From contig JBPOHD010000073.1 of the NCBI GenBank assembly GCA_052035955.1, positions 1 to 34,458 of the forward strand: a DNA stretch of 34,458 nt. Direction: 5' to 3'. This DNA is from JAEUNJ01 sp052035955. GTDB lineage: Bacteria > Pseudomonadota > Gammaproteobacteria > Burkholderiales > Rhodocyclaceae. Numbering within the stretch: position 1 is the first letter of the stretch; every line of letters starts with the position of its first letter. Both the position numbers and the translations under genes were made by a program. The notes under the pieces were generated by a model that worked only from the letters and a program-made list of their open reading frames with translations, did not search any database and was not told the DNA's origin. This document shows, piece after piece, positions 1 through 7,149 of this stretch.

Positions 1-62
1 TGGGCGGCCGCGGCGCCGAGGGCGAACAGGGCGGCGGCGATCTTGGTCTTCCATTGCTTCAT
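1..62 (-). CDS. 5' end of an exported protein (partial, runs off window)
   Basis: Only about 20 codons are visible. They begin with Met-Lys-Gln-Trp-Lys and continue into an Ala/Leu-rich hydrophobic stretch, which is the basic n-region plus h-region of a Sec signal peptide. A GAGGAG-type ribosome binding site lies just upstream of the ATG. The gene is 54 nt downstream of the dioxygenase gene on the same strand, so it is probably the third gene of that operon. A periplasmic binding protein or an outer-membrane porin would suit the context, but nothing visible decides between them. Confidence 0.6.
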   Translation of the reverse strand, partial: MKQWKTKIAAALFALGAAAA

Positions 63-116
63 GGGGTGGGTCTCCTCTTCAAGAATTCGTTCGATGGTGG
101 CGTGGATGGCGCCGGG

Positions 117-941
117 TCAGGGCGTCACCAGCAGGCTGGCATTGCCGCTGCCGGAACTCTGGGTGTAGGGGCCGAACTGGCGGCCGGAGAGCGAACCGCT
201 GCGGGCCTTGAGGGCCGCGGCGGCGCCCAGGAAGGTGGCCAGGGGACGGCCGCCCATCTCGGCGTAGACGCGCTTGCAGTAGGCGGGAAACTCCGCCTGG
301 ATGGCCTCCAGGTCGCCGGCCAGCAGGCGCCCGGTGAACTCCTTGTCGGCGGCGATCTGGTCGTCGCTGGGCCACAGGGCGGGGCCGCGCGCCACCTGGT
401 GGGCCAGCGCCGTGCTGGCGACCAGCACGGCGCGGCGGCCGGTGGCCTTCGCCACCTCGTCCACCGTCCGGCCGACGGTATCCGCCTCCTGGAGGCTGGC
501 GGCCAGGACGGAGGGCATCTGCACCGTGGGAATCTCGGCCGCCGGATCCAGGTAGTGCAGGGGCACGTAGCAGCCGTAGTCCCACTTGTAGTGCTCGCAG
601 GTGTTGGCGAGCGTGGGCACGTCCTTCTTCGCCACGGCAGCGACCAGGGCTTCGCCGAACGCAGGGTCGCCGGCGTAATCGTAGGGCAGGCCCGGCACCA
701 GGTCCGGCGCCTCGTCGGCGACGGCGTGGCCGGCGTGGCGGGGATGGCAGTTCACGTACCAGTTGAAGGTGCACATCCAGTGGGCCGAGACGAGGACGAT
801 GACATCCGGCTTCATGGCCCGGATGGCGGCCCCCATCTCCCTGATGCCCCCGATCATGCCGCGCTGGAATTCCGGCGCCTTCTCCTCGATGGCGATGCGC
901 GGGATGTGGGGCGAGACGGCGCAGGCGATCAGTCCGGACAC
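117..941 (-). CDS. Class III extradiol ring-cleavage dioxygenase (HpaD/LigB-like)
   Basis: 274 aa. The sequence resembles homoprotocatechuate 2,3-dioxygenases of the HpcB/HpaD class III type and, more distantly, LigB. The iron ligands expected for this fold can be placed at His12 (SPHIPR), His54 (SAHW) and Glu228 (YAEMGG), with His181 (LAHQ) as the likely catalytic acid/base. A conserved block around NCHPRHAG to PYDYAGDP matches the HpcB pattern. The family opens catecholic rings at the meta position with Fe(II) and O2 in the cytoplasm. The GTG start at 941 is chosen because a GAGG site lies about 8 nt upstream and the protein then begins right at the family's N-terminus. The gene follows the CMD-like gene by 10 nt. 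The substrate cannot be read from sequence. Confidence 0.85.
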   Translation of the reverse strand: MSGLIACAVSPHIPRIAIEEKAPEFQRGMIGGIREMGAAIRAMKPDVIVLVSAHWMCTFNWYVNCHPRHAGHAVADEAPDLVPGLPYDYAGDPAFGEALVAAVAKKDVPTLANTCEHYKWDYGCYVPLHYLDPAAEIPTVQMPSVLAASLQEADTVGRTVDEVAKATGRRAVLVASTALAHQVARGPALWPSDDQIAADKEFTGRLLAGDLEAIQAEFPAYCKRVYAEMGGRPLATFLGAAAALKARSGSLSGRQFGPYTQSSGSGNASLLVTP

Positions 942-951
942 GGGGTCGTCC

Positions 952-1401
952 TCACTTGGCCGCTTCGGCGTCGGACTCGCGCTTGGCGATGTTGGCCAGC
1001 AGCTCGGCGCCCCGATTGGCGGCGGAGAGGCCGCGGAACAGGAAGCAGAGGCTGATGACCGCCTGCATCTCTTCCCAGGTGGCACCGGCCCGGCGGGCGG
1101 CGATGCCGTGCAGCACCGCGGCGTCGTTCATGTCCATCAGCAGCATGCCGAAGAGCATCAGCTGGGCGGTCTTCACGTCGAAGCACTTGGGATACATGGC
1201 GTGGGCCCGCATCTGCTCCTGCAGGTCCAGCAGCTTGGGGTCCAGGGCGCCGGTGACGGCCATGCGCGCCTCGATCCGGGGCGGCACGAAGCCGATCAGG
1301 TCCCTATAGATGGCGTTGCGCTCGTCCAGGGTGGCGTTCGGGTCGGCATAGGTGCCGATCTTCTTCTCGACGACGTCCTTGTCGATACGGTTGGGCAGCA
1401 A
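952..1401 (-). CDS. Carboxymuconolactone decarboxylase (CMD/AhpD-like) family protein
   Basis: About 149 aa, all-helical. The CMD signature helix pair is visible as KTAQLMLFGMLL...DAAVLHGIAARRAGATWEEM. The CxxC of AhpD-type peroxidase members is absent from this helix, so a thiol peroxidase role is unlikely and a decarboxylase- or accessory-type role fits better. Start choice: a TTG at 1401 has an AAGGAG site at ideal 6-nt spacing. A second TTG at 1416 would absorb that site into the coding region and would add five residues. It is the first gene of the operon with the class III dioxygenase, under the promoter at 1552-1580. A joint role in aromatic ring catabolism is inferred from context. 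Confidence 0.8.
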   Translation of the reverse strand: MLPNRIDKDVVEKKIGTYADPNATLDERNAIYRDLIGFVPPRIEARMAVTGALDPKLLDLQEQMRAHAMYPKCFDVKTAQLMLFGMLLMDMNDAAVLHGIAARRAGATWEEMQAVISLCFLFRGLSAANRGAELLANIAKRESDAEAAK

Positions 1402-1541
1402 GGTCTTCTCCTTCAATGAGTTGCGTGTTCGTTGCGCGGGTGTTGCCGTGACCCCGGTGCTGGCCGGGGCCTGGTGTCACCGGGTTTGCCGGTGCCCTTG
1501 CCGGCGATCGATGGAACCGATTTCAATCGATCACACGTCAA

Positions 1542-1552
1542 TTGTTCGACTA
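1542..1552. promoter_or_regulatory. GntR/FadR-type operator (TNGTNNNACNA)
   Basis: TTGTTCGACTA fits the FadR-subfamily GntR operator consensus TNGTNNNACNA at every fixed position. It covers the -10 region and predicted start of the minus-strand CMD-dioxygenase operon, in the gap shared with the GntR gene. This suggests repression of the operon by the neighbouring GntR protein, lifted by a pathway metabolite. The match is seen; the function is inferred. Confidence 0.6.
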
Positions 1553-1580
1553 TAATCCTGAAAATCGATTTTCCTGTCAA
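1552..1580 (-). promoter_or_regulatory. Sigma-70 promoter of the CMD-dioxygenase operon
   Basis: On the minus strand a perfect TTGACA (-35, plus coordinates 1575-1580) is followed after 17 nt by GATTAT (-10, 1552-1557, 4 of 6). It lies in a strikingly AT-rich stretch (1540-1605) of an otherwise GC-rich window. The predicted start is near 1545, inside the GntR-type operator. Confidence 0.6.
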
Positions 1581-1630
1581 CATCGTTTTTTGGTATTTTT
1601 CGCCATGCCCTCCCAACCCGGTGGCCGCCC

Positions 1631-2314
1631 ATGAGCAATTCGACCCTGTCGTCCCAGCTGGTCCAGGCCCTGCGCGCCGACCTCATGCGCGGCGTCTTCG
1701 AACCGGGCCAGCAATTGCGCCTGAACCAGCTCTGCGAGCGCTTCGACGTCAGCCTGAGTCCGCTGCGCGAGGCCCTTTCGCGCCTGGCCGCCGAGGGTTT
1801 CGTGATCGCCCAGGACCAGCGCGGCTACCAGGTGGCGCCGGTCTCCCTGGACAACCTGGAGGAGGTGACCCGCCTGCGCGGCATGCTGGAGTGCCTGGCC
1901 CTCCGGGAGTCCATCGCCCACGGCGACGACCGCTGGGAAGCCGACCTGGTGGCCGCCTTCCATCGCCTGGAACTGATCGAGCGCCGGCGCGGCGGCGCGC
2001 CGGAATACGGCCTCGACGAATGGGAGGCCCGCCACCGGGAGTTCCACCTGGCCCTGATCGCCGCCTGCCGGATGCCCGTGCTGCTGCAGTTCTGCGAGAG
2101 CCTGCTCGACTTCAGCGACCGCTACCGCCGCATCTTCCTGAACTCCCGGCCCCTAGACCGGGACATCCAGTGCGAGCACGACGTCATCCTGGAGGCCAGC
2201 CTGGCCCGCAACGCCGACAAGGCCGCCGAGGCCCTGGGCCTGCACATCCAGCGCACGGCGACCAACGTGGCCAAGGCGCTCAGAAACAGCGAGGAAACGG
2301 CAACCGAAGCCTGA
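1631..2314 (+). CDS. GntR-family transcriptional regulator (FCD domain)
   Basis: 227 aa. The N-terminal winged HTH (about residues 5-72) carries the GntR core LRADLMRGVFEPGQQL and the SPLREALSRLAAEGF recognition region. The C-terminal FCD ligand domain (about 80-215) has typical metal/ligand-pocket residues in ARHREFHLAL and CEHDVILEA. FCD regulators usually respond to small carboxylic acids and bind DNA as dimers. The gene is divergent from the CMD-dioxygenase operon, and its consensus operator overlaps that operon's promoter, so it is most likely the local repressor. The ribosome binding site before the ATG at 1631 is weak. Length is normal for the family. Confidence 0.9.
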   Translation: MSNSTLSSQLVQALRADLMRGVFEPGQQLRLNQLCERFDVSLSPLREALSRLAAEGFVIAQDQRGYQVAPVSLDNLEEVTRLRGMLECLALRESIAHGDDRWEADLVAAFHRLELIERRRGGAPEYGLDEWEARHREFHLALIAACRMPVLLQFCESLLDFSDRYRRIFLNSRPLDRDIQCEHDVILEASLARNADKAAEALGLHIQRTATNVAKALRNSEETATEA

Positions 2315-2456
2315 GGCACGGGCATCTCGGCGTGGACGCCGGCCCGGCGTGGCCTATCGGGCTTCCCTGTCCCGAAGCGCCGCTCCCAACCTGAAACCGG
2401 CGATCCGGCACCGCCACACCGTCCGCGCATCGTGCCGGGAACTGCCGTTCGCATAG

Positions 2457-2475
2457 CCGGGACGCCCGGTCCCGG
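2457..2475. terminator. Hairpin between convergent genes (possible terminator)
   Basis: A perfect 7-bp inverted repeat (CCGGGAC / GTCCCGG, 5-nt loop) lies in the 188-nt gap between the converging GntR and kinase genes. There is no T-tract on either side, so intrinsic termination is only possible, not shown. The rest of 2315-2502 holds nothing else I can recognise. Confidence 0.3.
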
Positions 2476-2502
2476 CACCCATACGCTGCCTCCCCCGAAC
2501 CC

Positions 2503-4161
2503 TCAGACGGCTTCGGCGACCGCAGGCTCCGCCAGCGTGACCTCGAAACCGACGGCGGTGGCGACCAGGAGTCCGCCCATGCCCGCGGCGCGCCGGCGCG
2601 CGGCCTGGACCCGGGGATCGCCAGCCCAGCCCTCCCCCGATCCGGCGACGCCTTCCCCCTCCACCGCCACCCGGACCGAGACGCCGGAGCCGGCCGGCGC
2701 GGTGGCGACCATCACCCGCAGGCCCCCGACGCCGACGGCCGCAGCGTTCTCGGCGCAGACCTGCAGCAGGTTCATCAGCACCTCGTTGAAGTGGTCGGGT
2801 ACCAGGGTCAGGACCGGCAGCGGGCCGGTGGACCGATGTTCGAAGCGCAGGCGCTGGAACTGACGGTCGAAGCTCATGAATTCGCAGACGGCCGCCGCCA
2901 TCTGTCCCGCATCGACGAGCTCGGGGCGCTCGCTGCGCGCAGTGGCGAAATCGGCGATACGCCGCGTCATGACGGCAATGCGCTGGGCCTCGGAGAGGAT
3001 CAGCCTCGGCTGGCAGACGGCACAGACGCCTTTCGCCTGCTCCTCTGCCATCACTTCCGCCATGCCGGAGATGACGGCCAGGGGATTGCCCACCTCGTGG
3101 GAGACGTTGGCCGCCATGGTGGCCAGGGCCGCCATCTTTTCCCGGTGCCAGAGGTCCTCCCGGAGGGCGGCCTGCTCCTGGGCCAGGGCCTGGGCGTCGA
3201 TGATGCGCTGGCCGCGGCGGACGAGCATCACCGTAACGCCGTAGAGCAGGACGAGGAGACCGCCGACGACGAGCAGGAGCCGGTCCGAACCCTCCCGGAC
3301 CTTCTCGCCGTTCTCCCGGGCCGCCTTCTCCACCCGGGACTGGTTGGCGGCGACCAGGGACTCGATGCGCGCGGCGGTGGCCCTGTTCCGCTCCAGGAAG
3401 GGAGTGACGTCGGAATAGATCTCGAAGACGCCGACGACCTCCTCGCCGGAGGGCGAGAAGACGGGCAGGTAGCTGGAAATGAGGTCCCGGTTCTCGACGA
3501 CGCCCTCGAAGGCGCTGAACTTGTCCCGATGGGTCAGTTCGCTGGCCGGCCGGCCGCGGACGGCCGTCCGCCATCCCTCGTTGCCTGCCTTGTCCTCGCC
3601 GATCTGCCGGTGCTCGGACGAATAGACGGTGATGCCGCGCAGGTCGAAGACCTTGATCTTGAATACCGTGGTCTTCTGCATCATCGCGTAGGCGCGCCGA
3701 TCCAGTGCCTCGAAGCCCGGCAAACCCACGATCCGCGCCCCTGCCTCGGCGAAACAGGCCTTGGCCGATGCGGGATCGGCAGCGGCGGCAAGGCGGCAGC
3801 GGTCCACGGACACCCCGCGGGCGCGGGCGACGAAGGGAGCGAAGTCGGATTCCCAGAGCACGTTGGCGAAGAGCCGCGCCAGGTTCACGTGGCCGGCCTC
3901 GTGGACGGACACGAGGTTCTCGCGGGCGGCGGACTCCTGCTCGTGGGCGAGTTCGCCCTGGACCTGGGCGAAGAAACCGGTCTGGATCCGCTGCACCTCC
4001 GCGAAGAACCGCTCCTCCTGCCGTTCGAGAACGTAGAGGGCGAGCCCGGTCGCCGCGAAGGCGACCAGGCTGGCCCAGGTGAAGGATCGCAGCAGCCGGA
4101 AGCGGCCGGCCGCCGCCGGTTGCGGGTCGGGCAGTGCGCCCACCCCAGTGATTGCGTTCAT
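2503..4161 (-). CDS. Membrane sensor histidine kinase with degenerate ATP-binding domain
   Basis: 552 aa. TM1 spans about residues 26-46 and TM2 about 294-314, enclosing a roughly 250-residue periplasmic sensor with a PAS/Cache-like stretch (VFDLRGITVYSSEHRQIGEDK, then ISSYLPVFSPSGEEVVGVFEIYSD). The H-box is intact (NVSHEVGNPL, His355). The catalytic domain is unusual. The N-box reads NLLQVCAENAA, with Val468 where the key Asn is expected. The G1 box reads VEGEG, with Val500 in place of the DxGxG Asp. The G2/lid region is shortened. A CAVC pair (Cys380, Cys383) sits between the H-box and N-box. The start at 4161 follows a GGAGG-AGGA site. There is no response-regulator gene beside it. It may be a pseudokinase or phosphatase-biased sensor. 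Confidence 0.8.
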   Translation of the reverse strand: MNAITGVGALPDPQPAAAGRFRLLRSFTWASLVAFAATGLALYVLERQEERFFAEVQRIQTGFFAQVQGELAHEQESAARENLVSVHEAGHVNLARLFANVLWESDFAPFVARARGVSVDRCRLAAAADPASAKACFAEAGARIVGLPGFEALDRRAYAMMQKTTVFKIKVFDLRGITVYSSEHRQIGEDKAGNEGWRTAVRGRPASELTHRDKFSAFEGVVENRDLISSYLPVFSPSGEEVVGVFEIYSDVTPFLERNRATAARIESLVAANQSRVEKAARENGEKVREGSDRLLLVVGGLLVLLYGVTVMLVRRGQRIIDAQALAQEQAALREDLWHREKMAALATMAANVSHEVGNPLAVISGMAEVMAEEQAKGVCAVCQPRLILSEAQRIAVMTRRIADFATARSERPELVDAGQMAAAVCEFMSFDRQFQRLRFEHRSTGPLPVLTLVPDHFNEVLMNLLQVCAENAAAVGVGGLRVMVATAPAGSGVSVRVAVEGEGVAGSGEGWAGDPRVQAARRRAAGMGGLLVATAVGFEVTLAEPAVAEAV

Positions 4162-4261
4162 TTTCCTGTCCTCCCGGGACCCTGGCGGTCCCCATCCGGG
4201 CGGGCGTCGGGTGCTTCGCCCGCCGGCCGGTCGTTTCAACCTGAAATATTCGAATCCCGTT

Positions 4262-4277
4262 TGCAGGAATCATGCCA
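4262..4277 (-). promoter_or_regulatory. Candidate sigma-54 (-24/-12) promoter for the histidine kinase
   Basis: TGGCATGATTCCTGCA on the minus strand resembles the sigma-54 consensus TGGCACG-N4-TTGCW, with GG and GC at the required 12-nt offset. It is about 100 nt upstream of the kinase ATG at 4161, in the right orientation. No enhancer-binding protein is encoded in the window, and a chance match is possible. Confidence 0.4.
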
Positions 4278-4345
4278 TGGCCGACGGGCGCGGCGACGAC
4301 GAGTCGACCGCCGGCGACGGTTTGCCGCACCGGAAGGTGCCGACA

Positions 4346-5311
4346 TCATGGGGCCGGCCCGGCAGCCGGCTCCAGGCGACCGCCCTCCCCGCTCCGGAAG
4401 GCCGAAGGCGTCAATCCGGTCGCCTTCTTGAAGAAGCGGCAGAAGTAGGCCGGGTCCTGGAAGCCCAGTTCGTAGGCCAGCAGGGACACGGGGGCTGCGA
4501 TGTAGGTCAGCCGCCGCCGGGCTTCCAGCAGCAGGCGGTCCTGGATCACGTCGAAGGCGGAACGCCCGGTCAGGCCCTTGCAGATGCGGTTGAGGCGGCT
4601 CTCGGTGGTGCGCAGGATCTCCGCATAGCGCGGAACGGGCCAGTGTTCCTTGTAGTGGGCTTCGACCAGTTGCCGGAAGCGGGAAAACACCTCGCCGCGC
4701 TGACGGTCCAGACGACGGGCACCGGCACCGGCCTGGGCGAGGCGGGCGATCATCAGCAGTACCGCCCGGGCCAGCCACTCCATCATAGGGCCCCGTCCGG
4801 GCCTCGGCCAGCGGAACTCGGCGAGGATCTGCTCCAGCAGGCCGGCGACGCGCTCGGCGTCGCCGGATCTGCCGTCGATGGCGACGAGGCGGGGGGCCAG
4901 GACCAGTTCCTCCATCAGCCCGTGGCCGAGGGCCGAGTCCCGGTCGAAGAGCCGGGCCTCGGCGACGGTCAGCACGTAGCCACGGGTGCCGGGCTCGAAC
5001 TGGAAGGCATGGACCACGGCCGGGGGAATCACCGCCACCCGGGGCCCCGGCCCTTCCTCCACCCGCTCGTCGAGGCGCACCCGCACTCGGCCTTCCAGGA
5101 CGAAGACGACCTGGAAGAGCCCCTTGTGGGCGTGGGTGTCGATCTCCCACTCGTACCGCTCGCTGCGGCTGCGGATGTCCTCGACGTGGATGAATTCGGC
5201 GTCGGCGACCGGCCCTTCCTCGCCGTAGAGGGAAAAAGTCCTTATCGCCGATGGTGCAGCCCGGCGCAATGGTCGGGCCCGGGAAGCCATATCGACGGGA
5301 GTTACGGCCAT
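4346..5311 (-). CDS. AraC-family regulator, PobR-like
   Basis: 321 aa. The N-terminal cupin sensor (about residues 35-130) has IDTHAHKGLFQVVFVLEGRVRV and VVHAF. The C-terminal double HTH (about 205-305) has TTESRLNRICKGLTGRSAFDVIQDR and the second-HTH signature VSLLAYELGFQDPAYFCRFFKKATGLTPSAFR. The N-terminal IRTFSLYGEEG is typical of PobR/HpaA-type activators, which sense aromatic acids. It is divergent from the P450 operon and is its probable activator. ATG at 5311 is used; ATG at 5290 is an alternative. The effector is unknown. Confidence 0.85.
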   Translation of the reverse strand: MAVTPVDMASRARPLRRAAPSAIRTFSLYGEEGPVADAEFIHVEDIRSRSERYEWEIDTHAHKGLFQVVFVLEGRVRVRLDERVEEGPGPRVAVIPPAVVHAFQFEPGTRGYVLTVAEARLFDRDSALGHGLMEELVLAPRLVAIDGRSGDAERVAGLLEQILAEFRWPRPGRGPMMEWLARAVLLMIARLAQAGAGARRLDRQRGEVFSRFRQLVEAHYKEHWPVPRYAEILRTTESRLNRICKGLTGRSAFDVIQDRLLLEARRRLTYIAAPVSLLAYELGFQDPAYFCRFFKKATGLTPSAFRSGEGGRLEPAAGPAP

Positions 5312-5475
5312 TGATCGAGGATCACCGGAAAATCGAAATTGTCGGAATAGTACAAGCCTTTCCTGCCATCGTCCATTTCGCCGGCGGTCGTTTCCCTTTA
5401 CGCTTCAACCATCGCGAACCAGGACCCGCATGCCCGCGCGCCCTGCCCCGCGACCCCGAACCCGAGGAGGAGCCC
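5312..5475. promoter_or_regulatory. Divergent AraC / P450 control region
   Basis: A 164-nt gap with a local AT-rich core at about 5325-5365. A TACTAT (-10-like, minus strand, 5347-5352) could serve the AraC gene. I could not place a convincing -35/-10 pair for the P450 gene, as expected for an activator-dependent promoter. Confidence 0.3.
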
Positions 5476-6639
5476 ATGTTCAGTTTCGACCCCTATTCGC
5501 CGGCCGTCGATGCCGACCCGTTTCCCTACTACAAGACCCTGCGCGACGAACATCCCTGCTTCTGGAGCAAGGAGGCCGGCATGTGGGTCCTTTCCCGCTA
5601 TGCCGACATCGTGACGGCGCTGAACGACTGGCAGACCTTCTCCTCGGCCAAGGGCAACCTCATGACCGAACTGCCCAACCGGGCCGGCGCCACCCTCGGC
5701 ACCACCGACCCCCCTCGCCACGACCGCCTGCGCGGCCTGATCCAGCATGCCTTCATGAAGCGCAACCTGGAGAGCCTGGCCGAACCGATCCGCGCCGCCG
5801 CCCGGGACGTCGCCGAACCCCTGCGCGGCGAGAAGCAGTTCGACTTCGTCGAGGACTTCTCCGCCAAGTTCACCGTCAAGGTGCTTTTCGCCGCCCTCGG
5901 CCTGCCCATGGGCGACGAGGCCCAGGTACGCGAGAAGGCCGTGCTGATGGTGCAGTCCGATCCCCACACCCGCACCAAGGGCCCGGAGCACATCGCCGCC
6001 TACAACTGGATGCAGGACTACGCCTCCAAGGTGATCGCCGAACGGCGCCGCAATCCCCAGAACGACCTGATCTCCCACTTCAGCGCCGCCGAGATCGACG
6101 GCGACAAGCTGGACGAGCGGGAAGTGCTGCTGACCACGACGACCCTGATCATGGCCGGCGTCGAATCCCTCGGCGGCTTCCTGGCCATGTTTGCGCTGAA
6201 CATGGCCGACCATGCCGACGCCCGCCGCCAGTGCGTGGCCAACCCGGCCCTGCTGACCGACGCCGTCGAGGAGTCCCTGCGCTTCAACACCTCGGCCCAG
6301 CGCTTCCGCCGCTGCCTGACCAAGGACCACGCCCTGCACGGCCAGACCATGCGCGAGGGCGATTTCGTCTGCCTGGCCTATGGCTCCGGCAACCGCGACG
6401 AGCGCCAGTTCCCCAACCCGGACGTCTACGACATCGCGCGCAAGCCCAAGGGCCACCTGGGTTTCGGCGGCAGCGTGCACGCCTGCCTGGGCACGGCCAT
6501 CGCCCGCATCTCGGTGAAGGCGGCCTTCGAAGAATTCCACAAGGTGGTGCCGGATTACCGCCGCGTCCAGGACCAGTTGCCCTGGATGCCCTCCTCAACC
6601 TTCCGCAGCCCCCTGCGCCTGGACCTGGCGCCGGCCTGA
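5476..6639 (+). CDS. Cytochrome P450 (class I bacterial)
   Basis: 387 aa, the usual length of a soluble bacterial P450. The haem-binding loop is GFGGSVHACLG, with thiolate Cys337. The K-helix ExxR is Glu266 to Arg269, and TTDPPRHDRLR is the typical C-helix region. The I-helix reads MAGVESLGG, so the acid-alcohol pair is Glu230-Ser231 rather than the common Asp/Glu-Thr. It monooxygenates an unidentified substrate in the cytoplasm using electrons from the two genes that follow. The ATG at 5476 has GAGGAG a few nt upstream. Upstream in-frame codons lack a better site. The neighbouring PobR-like regulator hints at an aromatic acid or ether substrate, but this is only inference. Confidence 0.93.
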   Translation: MFSFDPYSPAVDADPFPYYKTLRDEHPCFWSKEAGMWVLSRYADIVTALNDWQTFSSAKGNLMTELPNRAGATLGTTDPPRHDRLRGLIQHAFMKRNLESLAEPIRAAARDVAEPLRGEKQFDFVEDFSAKFTVKVLFAALGLPMGDEAQVREKAVLMVQSDPHTRTKGPEHIAAYNWMQDYASKVIAERRRNPQNDLISHFSAAEIDGDKLDEREVLLTTTTLIMAGVESLGGFLAMFALNMADHADARRQCVANPALLTDAVEESLRFNTSAQRFRRCLTKDHALHGQTMREGDFVCLAYGSGNRDERQFPNPDVYDIARKPKGHLGFGGSVHACLGTAIARISVKAAFEEFHKVVPDYRRVQDQLPWMPSSTFRSPLRLDLAPA

Positions 6640-6673
6640 AGACGCTGGGCCGCGTAAAATAAGCCATTCCCCC

Positions 6674-6698
6674 GCGCGCCGGCCCCGTGCCGGCGCGC
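6674..6698 (+). terminator. Strong hairpin between P450 and ferredoxin genes
   Basis: A perfect 10-bp stem (GCGCGCCGGC / GCCGGCGCGC) with a 5-nt loop sits in the 84-nt gap between the P450 and ferredoxin genes. There is no T-tract. It may be a partial terminator, an mRNA stability element or a processing barrier that sets the P450-to-ferredoxin ratio. Confidence 0.5.
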
Positions 6699-6723
6699 AT
6701 GATCTTCCCCACAGGAGCGCGCA

Positions 6724-7044
6724 ATGCCCAAGGTCACCTACATCGAACCCTCCGGAAACCAGGTCGAGATCGACGTCCCCGTCGGCTGGAGCGTCATGCA
6801 GTCGGCCATGAGCAACGGCGTCGAGGGCATCGAGGCCGAGTGCGGCGGATCCTGCGCCTGCGCCACCTGTCACTGCTACGTGGAATCCCACGCCGACGTC
6901 GTGCCGGCGGCCGGCGAGACCGAACTCTCCATGCTCGGCAACGTGGTCGCGGAACGCAGGCCCAACAGCCGGCTGTGCTGCCAGATCAAGATGACGCCGG
7001 AGCTCGAGGGCCTCGTCGTCCGCTTCCCGGACGCCCAGAGCTGA
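6724..7044 (+). CDS. [2Fe-2S] ferredoxin, putidaredoxin/adrenodoxin type
   Basis: 106 aa. Cluster ligands follow the C-X5-C-X2-C...C pattern: Cys40, Cys46, Cys49 and Cys86 (ECGGSCACATCHCYV, then SRLCCQI). The protein carries electrons one at a time from the reductase encoded next to the P450 encoded before it. An AGGAG site precedes the ATG. Extra cysteines at 44, 51 and 85 flank the cluster, and some of them also occur in other members of the family. Confidence 0.95.
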   Translation: MPKVTYIEPSGNQVEIDVPVGWSVMQSAMSNGVEGIEAECGGSCACATCHCYVESHADVVPAAGETELSMLGNVVAERRPNSRLCCQIKMTPELEGLVVRFPDAQS

Positions 7045-7056
7045 GCGCCGCCCGCG

Positions 7057-7129
7057 CCCCACGGGCGCTGCGTCCCAATCCCCACGGGCGCTGCGCCTGA
7101 ATCCAAGCATCTCCCCCGCCACGGCGGGG
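7057..7129 (+). repeat. 16-nt tandem direct repeat and hairpins in the ferredoxin-reductase gap
   Basis: The 16-mer CCCCACGGGCGCTGCG occurs exactly at 7057-7072 and 7080-7095 (23-nt period). Each copy is able to fold: GCGCCC/GGGCGC forms at 7055-7069. A second hairpin, CCCCGCC/GGCGGGG, lies at 7114-7129 just before the reductase's ribosome binding site. Probably an mRNA-level element; two copies are too few for an array. Confidence 0.5.
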
Positions 7130-7149
7130 ATCGGCGGAAGGAGATTTCC

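Noticed and set aside
2457..2475. Strong rho-independent terminator call
   Set aside because: The stem is good, but neither strand has a T-tract, so it is listed only as a possible terminator.
5311..5325. TTGATCGAGGATCAC as an FNR box in the AraC/P450 gap
   Set aside because: The half sites are separated by 5 nt instead of 4, the right half ends in C instead of A, and it overlaps the AraC start codon.
7057..7095. Tandem 16-mers as a possible CRISPR or larger repeat array
   Set aside because: Only two copies with a 7-nt gap, inside an operon gap; no spacers and no cas genes.
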